Positions 21,609-33,193 of a stretch of DNA of 64,000 nucleotides are shown piece after piece. The notes beneath the pieces were generated by a model that saw nothing but the letters and a program-made list of their open reading frames with translations, made no database searches and was not told the origin of the DNA. Numbering within the stretch: position 1 is the first letter of the stretch; every line of letters starts with the position of its first letter. The stretch comes from Acanthosoma haemorrhoidale (Eukaryota; Arthropoda; Insecta; Hemiptera; Acanthosomatidae), in assembly GCA_930367205.1 (NCBI GenBank), contig OV884014.1:112667138-112731137 (forward strand), written 5' to 3'. Both the position numbers and the translations under genes were made by a program.

Positions 21609-22301
21609 AAACAATTCTCAGTCTAGTTATACAAGACTACGACACTCAGTCTTTAATTCTTCAAAACTGCATCTCTCAAAGTAAACAATTCTCAGTCTGA
21701 TTATACAAGAATACGACACTTAGTCTTTAATTCTTCAAAACTGCATCTCTCAAAGTAAACAATTCTCAGTCTAATTATACAAGAATACGACACTTAGTCT
21801 TTAATTCTTCAAAACTGCATCTCTCAAAGTAAACAATTCTCAGTCTGATTATACAAGAATACGACACTTAGTCTTTAATTCTTCAAAACTGCATCTCTCA
21901 AAGTAAACAATTCTCAGTCTAATTATACAAGAATACGACACTTAGTCTTTAATTCTTCAAAACTGCATCTCTCAAAGTAAACAATTCTCAGTCTAATTAT
22001 ACAAGAATACGACACTTAGTCTTTAATTCTTCAAAACTGCATCTCTCAAAGTAAACAATTCTCAGTCTAATTATACAAGAATACGACACTTAGTCTTTAA
22101 TTCTTCAAAACTGCATCTCTCAAAGTAAACAATTCTCAGTCTAGTTATACAAGACTACGACACTCAGTCTTTAATTCTTCAAAACTGCATCTCTCAAAGT
22201 AAACAATTCTCAGTCTAATTATACAAGAATACGACACTCAGTCTTTAATTCTTCAAAACTGCATCTCTCAAAGTAAACAAATCTCAGTCTAGTTATACAA
22301 A
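21609..22301. repeat. 74-bp satellite, nine units plus partial
   Basis: Nine exact-length 74-bp units start at 21609 and repeat to 22274, with a partial tenth to 22301. Each contains AAACAATTCTCAGTCT, ATTATACAAGA, TACGACACT and TTCAAAACTGCATCTCTCAA. Units differ at a few fixed positions: units 1 and 8 share the variant AGTTATACAAGACTACG, while the others carry AATTATACAAGAATACG or GATTATACAAGAATACG. That distribution suggests unequal exchange of blocks. All units keep the same length, so the array is homogeneous and probably young. Confidence 0.97.
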
Positions 22302-22890
22302 TAAATAAAATCACCAGTTCCTAGAATTAAACATTCCGAATAACAAAATTCTCATTTTGTAATTGAAAGAGACAGATTAATTTTAATTTAAAAAAAGTAT
22401 GTACAACTAACAATGAAATATTCAACTCATTGATGCTTATAAAATTAACGATCTCACAACAGTGAACACTTAAATACACTTTATTAATAAAATTAACTCG
22501 CAGTAATGGCATACTTCTGAGTAAGTACTACTCATTCAGGAGACGTGATCGAGTATAAACGGACAGAGACAGGTATTGGCTGGGTAAGATGTTTAAATGA
22601 GCGCTGCTAGTTGACTAGCCTCCAGTCTAAGAGGCCCTATTCATACCTGCAGTACAGGCTGAAGTGACAAATCGCTTTGTTTGTTCTTTGGTAAGTATTC
22701 GGAATGAACATTAAGATCCGACTTTAAGACCTGGTACCTGTACAAAGGTGGTCAAGACCTTCAGGTTCCGCTAGATCTTCGCTCGTGTCATTTTTGTGAA
22801 CCCTAAAGATATGTTAGCCACAGTTAACAGAAATTGCCACAGTACAATACAATCGGCATTGCTGGTTTGGGTGCACAATGCTCAATGTTT
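22302..22890. other. Unannotated stretch
   Basis: A somewhat GC-richer segment lies at 22540-22860 without a recognisable frame or repeat. Confidence 0.3.
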
Positions 22891-22908
22891 ACATGTTATA
22901 TTTTTTTT

Positions 22909-23286
22909 CGACAGTCATTGCACTGCACCACTCGTCCCTATAATCATCCTCGGAGACTGAAACGGCAATGGCCTCGTGACCTGCTATAAATGCGTGACAA
23001 TGAGAGTAGCTCTCGCGCTCTTGGTCAGCTTCCGCTGGCTTGAATCCGGTGGCACGGCTGAAGGAGGAGCGTGGGGATTTCCCAAGACTCCGCTTCCTCT
23101 TGTTCGCATGCGAGGGAGGTGACAACCTTGTGGATTTCGGAGGCCTCTGGGCTGTTTGTAAATACTGTATGAATGAGCGAGTGAATGAAAATTGTAAATA
23201 TGGTATGAATGAGATCATTTATCACAATTAGTTATTGCCCAATGAGGCAGATTGTAATTTTATCATAATAAAGTTGTTGTTGTATT
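22909..23286 (+). mobile_element. Family-1 non-LTR retrotransposon, copy D
   Basis: Carries the last coding bases and the full 3' UTR of family 1, ending AATAAAGTTGTTGTTGTATT. Flanks GTTATA+T8 (22895-22908) and GTTATAA+T8 (from 23287) look like a target duplication of about 14 bp with one indel. The 5' truncation removes nearly all of ORF2. Confidence 0.85.
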
Positions 23287-23300
23287 GTTATAATTTTTTT

Positions 23301-24240
23301 TGCTTTATTGATTTGTTGGGATGTTTTTCAGTTACAAATGAAATCTAACCCAAGATGTAATATTAAATAAAATAATTACAAAATAAAATAAAATAAAGAA
23401 AAACATTTCCTCGCGTCCTGATGTTGATAGAAGGAGGAACGAAAGACAGTCGTTCCATAACTGAAACTTTGAGTTATTCCTTTTTGTGATTGTCATTCAT
23501 TTTTTTTATATACTCTGAATGCGACGTCCTTAAACTTTATTCTGTCTTTACATTATTATAATTTTTTTTTTATGGACCTTTTTGGTTAATTAGTTCCGCT
23601 AATGGCTTGTTACTCATGTGTCGGCAGGCTTCCTGAGACTTAATTAATGAAACCTTATAGCAGCCATATTGATTATGTTTTTTTTCGTTGTCTTGTTTTA
23701 GCTGTGGAAGCCGAAAAAGTTTAATGGTGTAAATTGCAAGATGTCCGAAGGGGAGGGTTTATTTTTGTCTGTCTGTATGTCTGTTCTCTAGGACTTGCTC
23801 ACGTACAATAATAAGAAATAAAATTAATGTGAAAAATATCTTCTTAACTTACAGCTCAGTTTTTAGTTTTGACTCATAGCTAAGAGTTACCCACTCTTGC
23901 ACAAATAGGTAAAGTTTTGTAAAATAAAATAAATAAAATTAGTTTATTTCCTTAGTCAGACCGTTTTAATTAAAAAAAAAAGTCTTTGAGATAAATAACG
24001 GCAGAGGATCATTTTTCCTCATCACTGCCTTCAGTTTTTTTTATCGCTTGTTTTTTGAGATTTATTTTAACCTAAGACCTTCCGGTCATCGAACCCTATA
24101 AGGTTGTATATTTAAACTCGTTTGTACAGCCCATCAGTGCGAATCTAAGATGATGCGAACAAGCTCGAGAGCAGAGCCTAGGACCACATGACATAGTGTT
24201 TTATAGGACACGAGGGACAGTATGCAAATGCAAAATGCAC
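23301..24240. other. Unannotated stretch with possible conserved patch
   Basis: 23570-23780 is less AT-biased and contains homeodomain-type TTAATTAG/TAATTAA words, which could suit a regulatory element, but the evidence is weak. No coding frame. Confidence 0.25.
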
Positions 24241-24244
24241 TTAA

Positions 24245-25036
24245 ATGCATGACCTCTAAAATCCACAAGATTGTCACCTCCCTCGTATGCGAAAGAGCAA
24301 GCGAAGTCTTGGCAAGTCCCCCACGCTCCTCCGTCAGTCGCGTAAGCGGATACGAACCAGTGGAGGCTAACCAAGAGCGTGAGAGCCACAGACGCTCAGG
24401 ACATAATTGGAGAAACTAGCCCTTGCCAGGGCTCCAACTGCCAGGTATTTATAGCAGGTTACGAGGCCACCGCCGTTTTAGTCTCGGAGGAGAATTATAG
24501 GGATGAGTGGTGCAGTGCAATGACTGTGCTATGGAATTAGGGTGGTTGGATAGGTTACTATGGAATTTTATGAACTTGGAAGGGATGAGTTCAAGAATGT
24601 AGGGTGTATTAAGATCGTTATGAAGGGTTTTGTTGCTGACGTAATAAGGGGCATTTACTATTGTTCTCAGGACTTTCAATTGAAATGATTGGATACGCTT
24701 GATGTTCGACTTTTTTGCTGTCCCCCCATAGCTCTATTCCGTATGTCCAGATTGGTTTAAGTGCAACTTTGTAGATTAGTAGTTTATTTTCTATTGAGAG
24801 ATGGGATGTCCTTTGAAGTAGTCTGTAGAGTTGTCCAAAGCGTCTGTTTATTTCTTGTCTTTTTAGCCTCTTCTTGTGTTTTAGACATAACTTGTGGAAG
24901 AGGGTAAATGTAATGTTGTAACATTTCGGTTCATTAACATTAATCCGCCATTGGTTGCCCCAATACTCGATCTCATCAATGTGTGTTTAAAGGTTATGGG
25001 ATGCTGTATCGGGGTCTGAGTGGGATGACAAGACTA
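24245..25036 (-). mobile_element. Family-1 non-LTR retrotransposon, copy E, 3'-truncated
   Basis: Aligns with the RT end, C-terminus and part of the 3' UTR of family 1 but lacks the final 100 bp or so of the 3' UTR. An internal deletion of about 75 bp has joined the LKRQEINRRFGQ region to earlier RT sequence. The 5' end reaches the region just after the FADD motif (GACAAGACT at about 25028-25036). Loss of the 3' end shows it is an eroded copy, not a fresh insertion. Confidence 0.82.
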
Positions 25037-25417
25037 TTGTTAAATTCAAACCTAAATTAAACTAGTTATTTTTTTGTTAATTTCTCGTTTTGAAGTTAGT
25101 CTATGAATTTATTTTATTCTAACATTGTTTTTGTTTTTAGTTTAACTTTCATTCGAATCCAATAATTATTATGATATAAGTGCTCTCTACGATGTAACTA
25201 ACACTATGATTATTTGTAATATATTCGCCTAATGTTCTGATAGAATAAATTTCTAAATTCATAAACATATGATAATCATTTTGTGCTGTTATTATGGACC
25301 GTTAATTATTTTTGCTAATAATTCTTTTGTATTTATTTAAATACTAGCGAACATCAAACGCTGTTTCATTGATATAATTTTAATTTTAGCAGAACCGCTT
25401 ACTTTCATTTTCAAACT
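25037..25417. other. AT-rich spacer
   Basis: Nothing recognised. Confidence 0.4.
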
Positions 25418-25428
25418 CAATCTACTTT

Positions 25429-27746
25429 TTACTTATAAGTTCAGAACTTTATTGTGAAATAATTACAATCTGCCTTTTATAAGGCAATAATAATACAGAT
25501 AAATGATCTCATTCATACCATATTTACAGTCATCATTCACTCGCTCATTCATACAATAGGACATGATTGGAGAAACTGGCCATTGCCAGGACTCCCACTG
25601 TCACGCGATTATAGCAGGTCACGAGGCCACTGCCGTTTCAGTCTCCGAGGAGGATTATAGGGATGAGTGGCGCAGTGCAAAGACTGTGCTACAGGATTAG
25701 GGTGGTTGGAAAGGCTACTGTGGAATTTCATAAACTTGGAAGGGATGAGTTCTAGAATGTAGGGTATATTAAGGTCGTTATGAAGGGTTTTGTTGCTGAC
25801 ATAATAAGGGGCATTTACTATTGTTCTCAGGACTTTGGATTGAAAGGATTGGATACGCTTGATGTTCGACTTTTTTGCTGTCCCCCATAGCTCTATTCCG
25901 TATGTCCAGATTGGTTTAAGTATAACTTTGTAGATTAGTAGTTTATTTTCTATTGAGAGATGGGATGTCCTTTGAAGTAGTCTGTACAGTTGTCCAAAGC
26001 GTCTGTTTAGTTCTTGTCTTTTTAGTCTCGTATGTGGGTTCCAGGTCATTCGTTTGTCGAGATGGAAGCCTAAGTACCGTACTGTCTCGGTTACTGGGAG
26101 AGGAATAGAATTAAAATAAACTAATGGACAAGTCTTGCGACAAAGGGTGAAGGTAATGTGGGAGCATTTTGCTTCATTAACTTTCATCCGCCATTGATTG
26201 CACCAATACTCGATCTCGTCAAGGTGTTTTTGAATGTTATGGGATGCTATGTCGGGGTCTGGGTGGGATGACAAGACTGCAGTGTCATCTGCAAATGTAG
26301 CCAAGAAGGTGTTGGAAGTAGAAGGGACATCAGCGGTGTATAGGTTATATAGGATGGGGCCTAGGACACTACCCTGTGGAACTCCTGCATTTATGGGATA
26401 GTAGTTAGAGTATTCTAAGCCACAGCGGACTTGGAAGAAGCGGTTTGAAAGGTAGGACTGTAGGATTAGGAAAAGGGTCTGTGGTAAATGTCTTTTGAGC
26501 TTGTAGAGCAAACCTGCGTGCCAAACCCTGTCAAAAGCTTGAGCTATATCGAGAAAGGCAGCAGTGCAATACTTTTTGGTTTCAAGGGCTGAGGAGATGT
26601 GATCAACAACGCGAAGCCCTTGTTGAGCAGTGGAATGTCGTTGGCGGAAACCAAACTGGTGTGTGGGAAAAAGGTTTTTGGATTCAACAATGGGAAGTAG
26701 ACGTTTTAGTAGGAGTTTCTCAAATATTTTTGAGAGGATAGGGAGTAGGCTAATTGGACGGTAAGATGAGGCGTCATTGGGTGGTTTACCGGGTTTGGCG
26801 AATAGGACAATAATGGAATGTTTCCAGAGGAGAGGAAAGTGTGTCGTTCGGATAATGCAATTATATATGTAGGTTAGGAAGGTTATGGCTTTAGGAGGAA
26901 GTTGTTTGAGAATTTGAGGAGTTAGGAGATCATATCCAGGGGATTTTCTGTAAGGTAAGTTTTTCAGAAGGTATTTGACCTCAGAGGGATTAACGGCTTT
27001 TGGTGGAAGAGAGAGAGGAATAGGTGAAGTGAGGAAATCTTCCACAGTTTTGCTGTGAGTATGGCTTTGATGAGAAAGGTGAGGTGTGAAAGTATGGGTA
27101 AGATGCAGAGCAAATTCCTCCGACCTATCTCCATCCGAGGCCGCCCAGGACCCATCATCACGACGGAGTGGATGTGAAACAGGTTGATACTTTAGGATTT
27201 TTTTGGTTACATTCCACAAGGAGTTATCCCTGGTAGACAGAGAGGAGAGGTAGGAATTGAAAGAATCAGAACGGAAGGATGCCAATCGCCGCTTTACCAA
27301 TCGGCAGTACTGATTGTACGAGCGGCGATCAGCAGGATGCCGGGATCTTTGCCACACTGTTCTAGAGCGGCGTTTGGATTTGATTAGATCTTTGAGATGT
27401 TGAGGTAAACGATTATGATTGTGGATCCTTGGGTGACGGTGGGGTGACGATGCCTCCCAAGCCGACCTCTGGACCAGAGTAGTGAAAGAATGCACTGCAT
27501 CGTCTAGGTCTTGGGATGTTTTCAGGGATAATTTGAGGTTTACGGACTCTGTAAGAAGCTGACGGAAGTGGTCCCAGTCACCTGGGCCCCTAATAAATGA
27601 AGGAGGAGGCAGTTTGTGAATTGGTCTTAGGGAAATGGTTAATAATAAAGGACTATGATCAGAGGAGAGGTCATCGAGGCGCTTGAGTGAATAGTTTAGT
27701 GTTCCTAAACTATTGTAGAAGAAGAAGTCAAGGAGATCTGGATTTC
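25429..27746 (-). mobile_element. Family-1 non-LTR retrotransposon, longest copy F, 11-bp TSD
   Basis: The most complete element of the window, 2318 bp, bounded by CAATCTACTTT at 25418-25428 and 27747-27757. It is truncated at the 5' end inside the endonuclease domain of ORF2; ORF1 and the 5' promoter are absent. The 3' UTR is shortened by an internal deletion relative to other copies, and the tail after AATAAAG reads TTCTGAACTTATAAGTAA. Order on the minus strand is endonuclease end, RT, C-terminal region, 3' UTR. APE-type elements of the Jockey/CR1 assemblage have this layout; the exact clade needs a tree. Confidence 0.93.
25609..27746 (-). CDS. ORF2 fragment: endonuclease end, reverse transcriptase, C-terminal region
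   Basis: The frame is open without a stop from the truncation point to TAA/TAG-type stop at 25609-25611, about 713 codons. The first 85 codons hold the end of the APE-like endonuclease, including GNPDLLDFF and the conserved Ser-Asp-His (27655-27663). Counting from the GTG at 27495, the RT shows PYRKSPGYDLLTPQILK at 181, SYRPISLLPILSKIFEKLLL at 244, QFGFRQRHST at 280, catalytic FLDIAQAFDRVW at 314, GVPQGSVLGP at 371, FADD at 401-404 (26284-26295), and RYLGFHLDK at 473. All three catalytic aspartates are present. The GTG start sometimes proposed is not biological: the frame simply continues upstream into the truncation. Role: nicks target DNA and primes cDNA synthesis from element RNA. With no 5' end it is not an autonomous element. 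Confidence 0.93.
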
Positions 27747-27757
27747 CAATCTACTTT

Positions 27758-28410
27758 AATTCAGTTTTATTTCCTGGTCTATAAATTCATTTGATTTAGT
27801 TCAATCTTGGTTTTAATTTAAGTTTGTTAAAATTATTCGCTTTGGCCTGATTTAAAATTTAGTATGGCCCTACAATATATGATGATACGAAATACTTGAT
27901 CCTTTAATTAACAGTAGTTATATTGTTGTAAGCAATGGCGATTGTTGCCCGACAGTAGCCTCGGTTTCATTGCCACCTCCTTTGTACTGACAAGGACTTG
28001 GGCTCATTGTTGTAGCTGGACTCAAGGTGTAGCAATGATACGATAACCATCAGGGAGTATTGCATGGTACACCGCTCGCTTTCTCCTGTTTGTTTTGTTC
28101 ATTAAGGTTCAAGGAGACTGTATTATAATAACACACAGGATAAAAAATAATTGAAACAAAAAAAATCCCGCTTCTTTTTCATCTAAGATAACACCGAATC
28201 ATTGTTCTTCCACGTAGGACAATAACCCTTTCCGAGATCCAGGGCATCAGCTGTTACTTGTACACTCACTGAGAAGTAAATAACTATTTAGTAAATAATG
28301 TTTACAACTCACAGTGCCCCACTCTATGCTAGAATCGACTTTTATTCGTTTTATGAAACGGCTGGTAGAGCATAATGGAATAATAGGTCCAGTTTTATTT
28401 TATTCTTAGT
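27758..28410. other. Unannotated stretch
   Basis: 27900-28110 is moderately GC-rich. No gene or repeat recognised. Confidence 0.3.
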
Positions 28411-29062
28411 TAGTACAGTACTTAGGCTTCCATCTCGACAAACGGCTGACTTCGAACCCGCATACGACGCTAAAAAGACAAGAAATAAACAGACGTTTTG
28501 GACAACTATACAGACTGCTTCGAAAGACATCTCATACGGAATAGAGCTATGGGGGACAGAAAAAAAGTCGAACATCAAGCGCATCCAATCCTTTTAATCA
28601 AAAGTCCTGAGGACTATAGTAAATTCCCCTTATTACGTCAGCAACAAAACTCTTCATAACGATCTTAATATACCTTACATTCTTGAAATTATCCCTTCCA
28701 AGTTCATAAAATTCCATAGAAACCTGTCCAACCACCCTAATCCCCTAGCACAGTCATTGGACTCCACCACGCATCCCTATAATCCTCCTCGTAGACTGAA
28801 ACGGCAGTGGGAGGCCTGGCAATGGCCAGTTTCTCCAACCATGTCCTGAGTGTCTGTGGATCTCGCGCTCTTCGTCAGCCTCCGCTAGCTCTTATCCAGT
28901 GACGCAGCTTACGGAGGAGCGTGGGGGACTTCCCAGGACACCGCTTCCTCCTTCACACGCGAGGGAAGTGACAACCATGCGGATTTGGGGGGCCCCTGGG
29001 CTGTTTGTAAATACTGTATGTATGAGCGAGTGTATGGAATGAAATTTTATCATTATAAAGTT
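28411..29062 (+). mobile_element. Family-1 non-LTR retrotransposon, copy G
   Basis: Starts at GTACAGTACTTAGGCTTCCA and follows the RT end, C-terminus and 3' UTR. A deletion of about 90 bp joins AGACATCTCATA to CGGAATAGAGCTATGGGGGA, removing the ENKLLIYKV segment, and further deletions remove the end of ORF2 and part of the 3' UTR. The terminus reads ATTATAAAGTTGTTG. No clear target duplication. Confidence 0.82.
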
Positions 29063-30200
29063 GTTGAAATTATAACGGTGTTCTAGAAATGCTGTTTTCA
29101 TCTGAAGCATTCTTGGCATGCTTTTTCAGGACTACCGTTAAATAGATAAACGCATTTGTATGTTTATATGAAGTTTGCACACGTTATTGTGGTAGGGGAA
29201 TATAATATATCCCAAACCACGTATTTAATATTATACAATGTTGTAATAAATTACTTTCTTTTTCTTTTCTTTTTTTTTTTTTTGTAAAAATCGTTAGAGT
29301 AATTAAATAGTGAAGTACGGGCCAAGTTAAAACTAAAATACAAACATCTGAATAAAATTGCCATGAAACAACTAATATTACTATATCTAATTAATCTACT
29401 TAAAAATATATTGTAATAGAAAGGGAAGAAATTATAAAAAGTTTTTTATTATTTACAGATCTTGTTTCCTATTATACAAGAGATATTTGTTACTATGTTC
29501 TAATTGTAATAGAGGTCGCCTGAACGTTAGATTTTTTTTTTTTTTTCGTTTGTGTCCCACTCTGAAGGACAAGCAAGTCTTATTTTGGAGTCTTGAGAGA
29601 TGAGGTAGACAGGTAGACGCCAGGTGGTCAAGGATTTCAACCAGATGTTTATACACCTTGTGGTCGAGGCGTTCCTGCAGGCAGAAAGTAACAAATTCAT
29701 CAAGTCCTAAGTCGATAAGTTGTATTCACACGAATCACTTTTGCATTACCATGCTTGTCGTGAGTTTTGGAGTCAATTTTAGTCAATGTGTCAATTTAAT
29801 TCACATGTATTATCCACCCCCTATATAATAAAGCCTATATAATGAAGTCATTTCAATTTATTATCTTCTTTTAACCTTTCTACTCCATTACAATAATTTC
29901 GTATGTTTGTAATTTTTTTTTTACCATAAATTGGTTGTGCAGCTATAGGATTCAAGTGTCATTGTGTTTTTATGAGTACTTTGTATGTAGGTTATATTTT
30001 TTGATGATTTAATGACTGATTTTGTGTTCCTCCGTCAACAATTTCATCATATTTCTTTTTGTATGGGCAACTGGTGATGACATCTTAGAGCTAGCTGTCG
30101 AAAATGTTTTTATAGAATAAATTGTATTGCAGATAAACAGAGGAATTGTTATTTGATAATTGACATCCAAGACGGCCCCATTTGTTGATTTTTCATGTAA
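29063..30200. other. AT-rich stretch
   Basis: Contains T homopolymers (29268-29283, 29530-29546). Small frames on the minus strand (29453-29656, 30009-30206) have no known domain. Confidence 0.35.
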
Positions 30201-30204
30201 CCGC

Positions 30205-30456
30205 ATTCATTAATCATACAATTGCTTGTCATTCATTAACCATACAAGTGCTTGTCATTCATTAACCATACAAGTGCTTGTCATTCATTAACCATACAAG
30301 TGCTTTTCATTCATTAGCCATACAAGTGCTTGTCATTCATTAACCATACAAGTGCTTGTCATTCATTAACCATACAAGTGCTTGTCATTCATTAACCATA
30401 CAATTGCTTGTCATTCATTAACCATACAAGTGCTTGTCATTCATTAAACATACAAC
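30205..30456. repeat. 26-bp tandem array, about 9.5 units
   Basis: Units of 26 bp contain CATTCATTAACCATACAAGT and GCTTGT. Variants are few (ATTAATC in the first, TTTTCATTCATTAGCC once, CAATTG in two). The array is short and regular. Confidence 0.95.
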
Positions 30457-30940
30457 ACAGTGAAATTCTCGAATTGAAATTTCTTTATTCAAATTCGTAA
30501 AAACAAAAAACACCCTATCAGTCTCTAGAGACTATTTAGTAGTGGTTCTAATTTAAGAAACTACTTTTTTGAAGTGCCGCTCCTCAAGATTAAATTAAGC
30601 ATACTAGATAAGCACGCTGAAACTATAAATGAAATGTGAGGGCGGAGACATTAAGCTCCAAGTATTCAGCTCTTTCTGAATGACAAAAAATAAATGTGAG
30701 ATGGCATTCTGAATGATGACTGCTTTCAGAGACCAAGAGCGTTTGCCATTTGCGTTGGAACGGTGCGCTGGCTGGCAATTGCCCCAGTCAGTCCTGTCTA
30801 ATGCAGTTCGGCAAAACATTGAGGTGATGCGGTAGAGTGGAGAGGCACCTCTAACCGGGGCAGCCCTGAGTCACAATCTTTTCTAAAATATTCAGGCAAT
30901 CGTTTATTATTTGAATTAGATAAAATTGTGCATTATTAAT
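30457..30940. other. Unannotated stretch
   Basis: 30600-30880 is GC-richer, with an open minus-strand frame (30604-30819) of no recognised family. Confidence 0.3.
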
Positions 30941-30955
30941 TATATTTGTATTTTT

Positions 30956-31199
30956 CCTTGATACACAACTTTATTATGTTAAAATTACAATCTGCCTTAT
31001 TGGGCAATAAGAAATAAATGATCTCATTCATACAGTATTTTTAAACAGCCCAGAGACCTCTCAAATCCACATGGCTGTCACCTCCCTCGCATGCGAAAGA
31101 GGAAGTGGGGTCTTGGGAATTCTCCCACGCTCCTCCGTCAGCCAGATCACCGGATACGAGCCAGCGGAAGCTGACCAAGACCGCGAGAGCCACAGACGA
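30956..31199 (-). mobile_element. Family-1 non-LTR 3'-UTR-only insertion, copy H, 11-bp TSD
   Basis: 244 bp of family-1 3' UTR bounded by TTTGTATTTTT at 30945-30955 and 31200-31210. The tail reads AATAAAG then TTGTGTATCAAGG on the minus strand. Extreme 5' truncation left no coding sequence. Confidence 0.87.
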
Positions 31200-31210
31200 T
31201 TTGTATTTTT

Positions 31211-32340
31211 ACGGTTTGAATATTTCCAAAACAGTATTTGACCTATAATAATTGACCTATTTCCGGGCAACATAACATAGGTCGTTTTCTGAATAATAGC
31301 ACAGATTCATTTAGACAAAATTTTCCACTTTAATCTTTTCAGGTCTTGTCAAATGATTAAATGATAAAAAAACCTTTATTTTATAAAAAAAAAAAATAAA
31401 ATAAAAATAAACTCATAGACAAAATTAGCGCATCCATTTTTTCATTCCATGCGATAAATAAACAAAAATCTCTCATGTTTTTCTTTTGATATTTATAAAG
31501 ACTATTTTTTGGTAATATAATAACAGCTTTAATGTAAAAAAAAAAGTATCCTGATAACAGGCGCTTGGTTTATTTCCAAGCGTAAGGCCACTTGCCTTTG
31601 GGACAAGTCTTCACCCAAGAGTGTTAGAGGACTGACTGTGATTTCTTCAGGCCCATCCGTATTAAAACTCGAACTCAAAAAGCACTTACAAATAACAATA
31701 GAAAAATGAAATAAAATTAATGTCACGATAACAATCACTGAAGGGGGCAGAATGCTCTCAATGAATATTACATCGGAGGGCAATCTCTTACCCTGACTGA
31801 CTAGAGCCATTCCATTTAATTCTATTGAACATGTAAACAAACAAACATAAATACAAACTGATTCATATTTTGTCCTGGAGTTATCACAAAGTCCATTTAT
31901 GTGATTACCTTATAAATAATTAATTGAAATGTTATCGGCTTTTCGGTATTTTTCTAATATATTAATAAAAAGCTATTGATGAAATATTTTAGCATTATTG
32001 TAAAGCAATAATACAACATAGCTATGCAAACATAAAATAATATTTTTAATTCCCATTTCAATTAATATATTAAGTCTATTCCTGTGTTGTGTAAAGTGTG
32101 GAGTTATCACCTCGTTAGACGGAATCTCATAATACATATTACAAAATTGTAACTTATAACTATTACATAGAGTGAAGTATTGTACTTTATAAACTTGTGT
32201 TGTTTCCAATAGGTAGAGTTATTCATAATAATAATTACTTTAATTAGTTCTTCTCTTGGAGTCCCAGAGCATTAACTTGTCCAGTTAATTCCAATGAAGT
32301 CGTTGGGACAGGGCGAAAACCCGTGGGTGGGTGAAATCAA
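31211..32340. other. Unannotated; one coding-like minus-strand frame
   Basis: 31529-31840 (minus, 103 codons) has a 20-residue hydrophobic span (PSVIVIVTLILFHFSIVI) flanked by polar sequence, like a membrane protein segment, and GTAAGA inside it. No family recognised and there is no supporting context, so I do not call it a gene. The rest is AT-rich. Confidence 0.25.
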
Positions 32341-32345
32341 ACAGA

Positions 32346-32434
32346 CCCTAAAAAATACGACGGCAATGGGTGGGATATTGTCATGTCCTATCGACTGACA
32401 GCGAAGAGAGGGAATGCACTGTCGTATTTTAGGG
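32346..32434. other. Imperfect hairpin, 89 nt
   Basis: CCCTAAAAAATACGAC (32346-32361) and GTCGTATTTTAGGG (32421-32434) pair over 14 bp with a 2-nt bulge, enclosing about 59 nt. Size suits a microRNA precursor, but the interior pairs poorly by eye. Confidence 0.35.
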
Positions 32435-32652
32435 AACTCCACCTGAGGCACTCAAGTATTCCAGGGAAGATATTTCTTCCCATTTAATCAACATCAATCA
32501 TGTTGGAATTGTTGTCTTCTCGCGAGGTTTTATTTGGTTTTATAGCACTAGTAATTTCGACAGTCAGCTACTGTAACTAACACTAAACTCATAAAAACGA
32601 AATTAAGTCAACTAATTCGATTATACTTACATCTCCGGCTTAGTTTACAGTA

Positions 32653-33183
32653 GTAACAACACCAACTTTATTATAATAAAATTTTAATCTGCCTCATTGG
32701 GCAATAAGTAATTGCGATGAATGATCTCATTCATACCATATTTATAAACAGCCCAGAGACCTCCCAAGTCCGCATGGTTGTCACCTCTCTCGCAGGCGAA
32801 AGAGGAAGCGGAGTCTTGCGAAGTCCCCCTCAGGACTTGATTAGTGAAACTGGCCATTGCCAGGACTCCCACTATCACTTAATTATAGCAGGTCACGAGG
32901 CCACTGCCGTTTTAGCCTCCGAGGAGGATTATAGGGATGAGTGGTGCAGTGCAATGACTGTGCTATAGGATTAGGATAGTTGGATAGGTTACGATGGAAA
33001 TTCATGAACTTGGAAGGGATGAGTTCGAGAATGTTAGGTATATTAAGATCGTTTTGTTGCTGACGTAATAAGGGGCATTTACTATTGTTCTCAGAACGTT
33101 TGATTGAAAGGATTGGATGCGCTTGATGTTCGAAGTTTTTGCTGTCCCCGGTAGCTCTATTCCGTATGTCCAGATTGGTAGAA
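32653..33183 (-). mobile_element. Family-1 non-LTR retrotransposon, copy I
   Basis: 3' UTR and C-terminal coding end of family 1 on the minus strand, with an internal deletion in the 3' UTR and small indels in the coding part. Flanks GTTTACAGTA (32643-32652) and GTTAACAGTA (33184-33193) form a 10-bp duplication with one mismatch. The tail reads AATAAAG then TTGGTGTTGTTAC. Confidence 0.85.
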
Positions 33184-33193
33184 GTTAACAGTA

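Noticed and set aside
27495..27497. GTG at 27495 as the start of the reverse transcriptase protein
   Set aside because: The frame continues upstream without a stop to the truncation at 27746 and contains endonuclease sequence, so this is not a start.
30205..30456. CRISPR-like array (also considered at 21609-22301)
   Set aside because: Units follow each other directly without unique spacers, and the sequence is eukaryotic.
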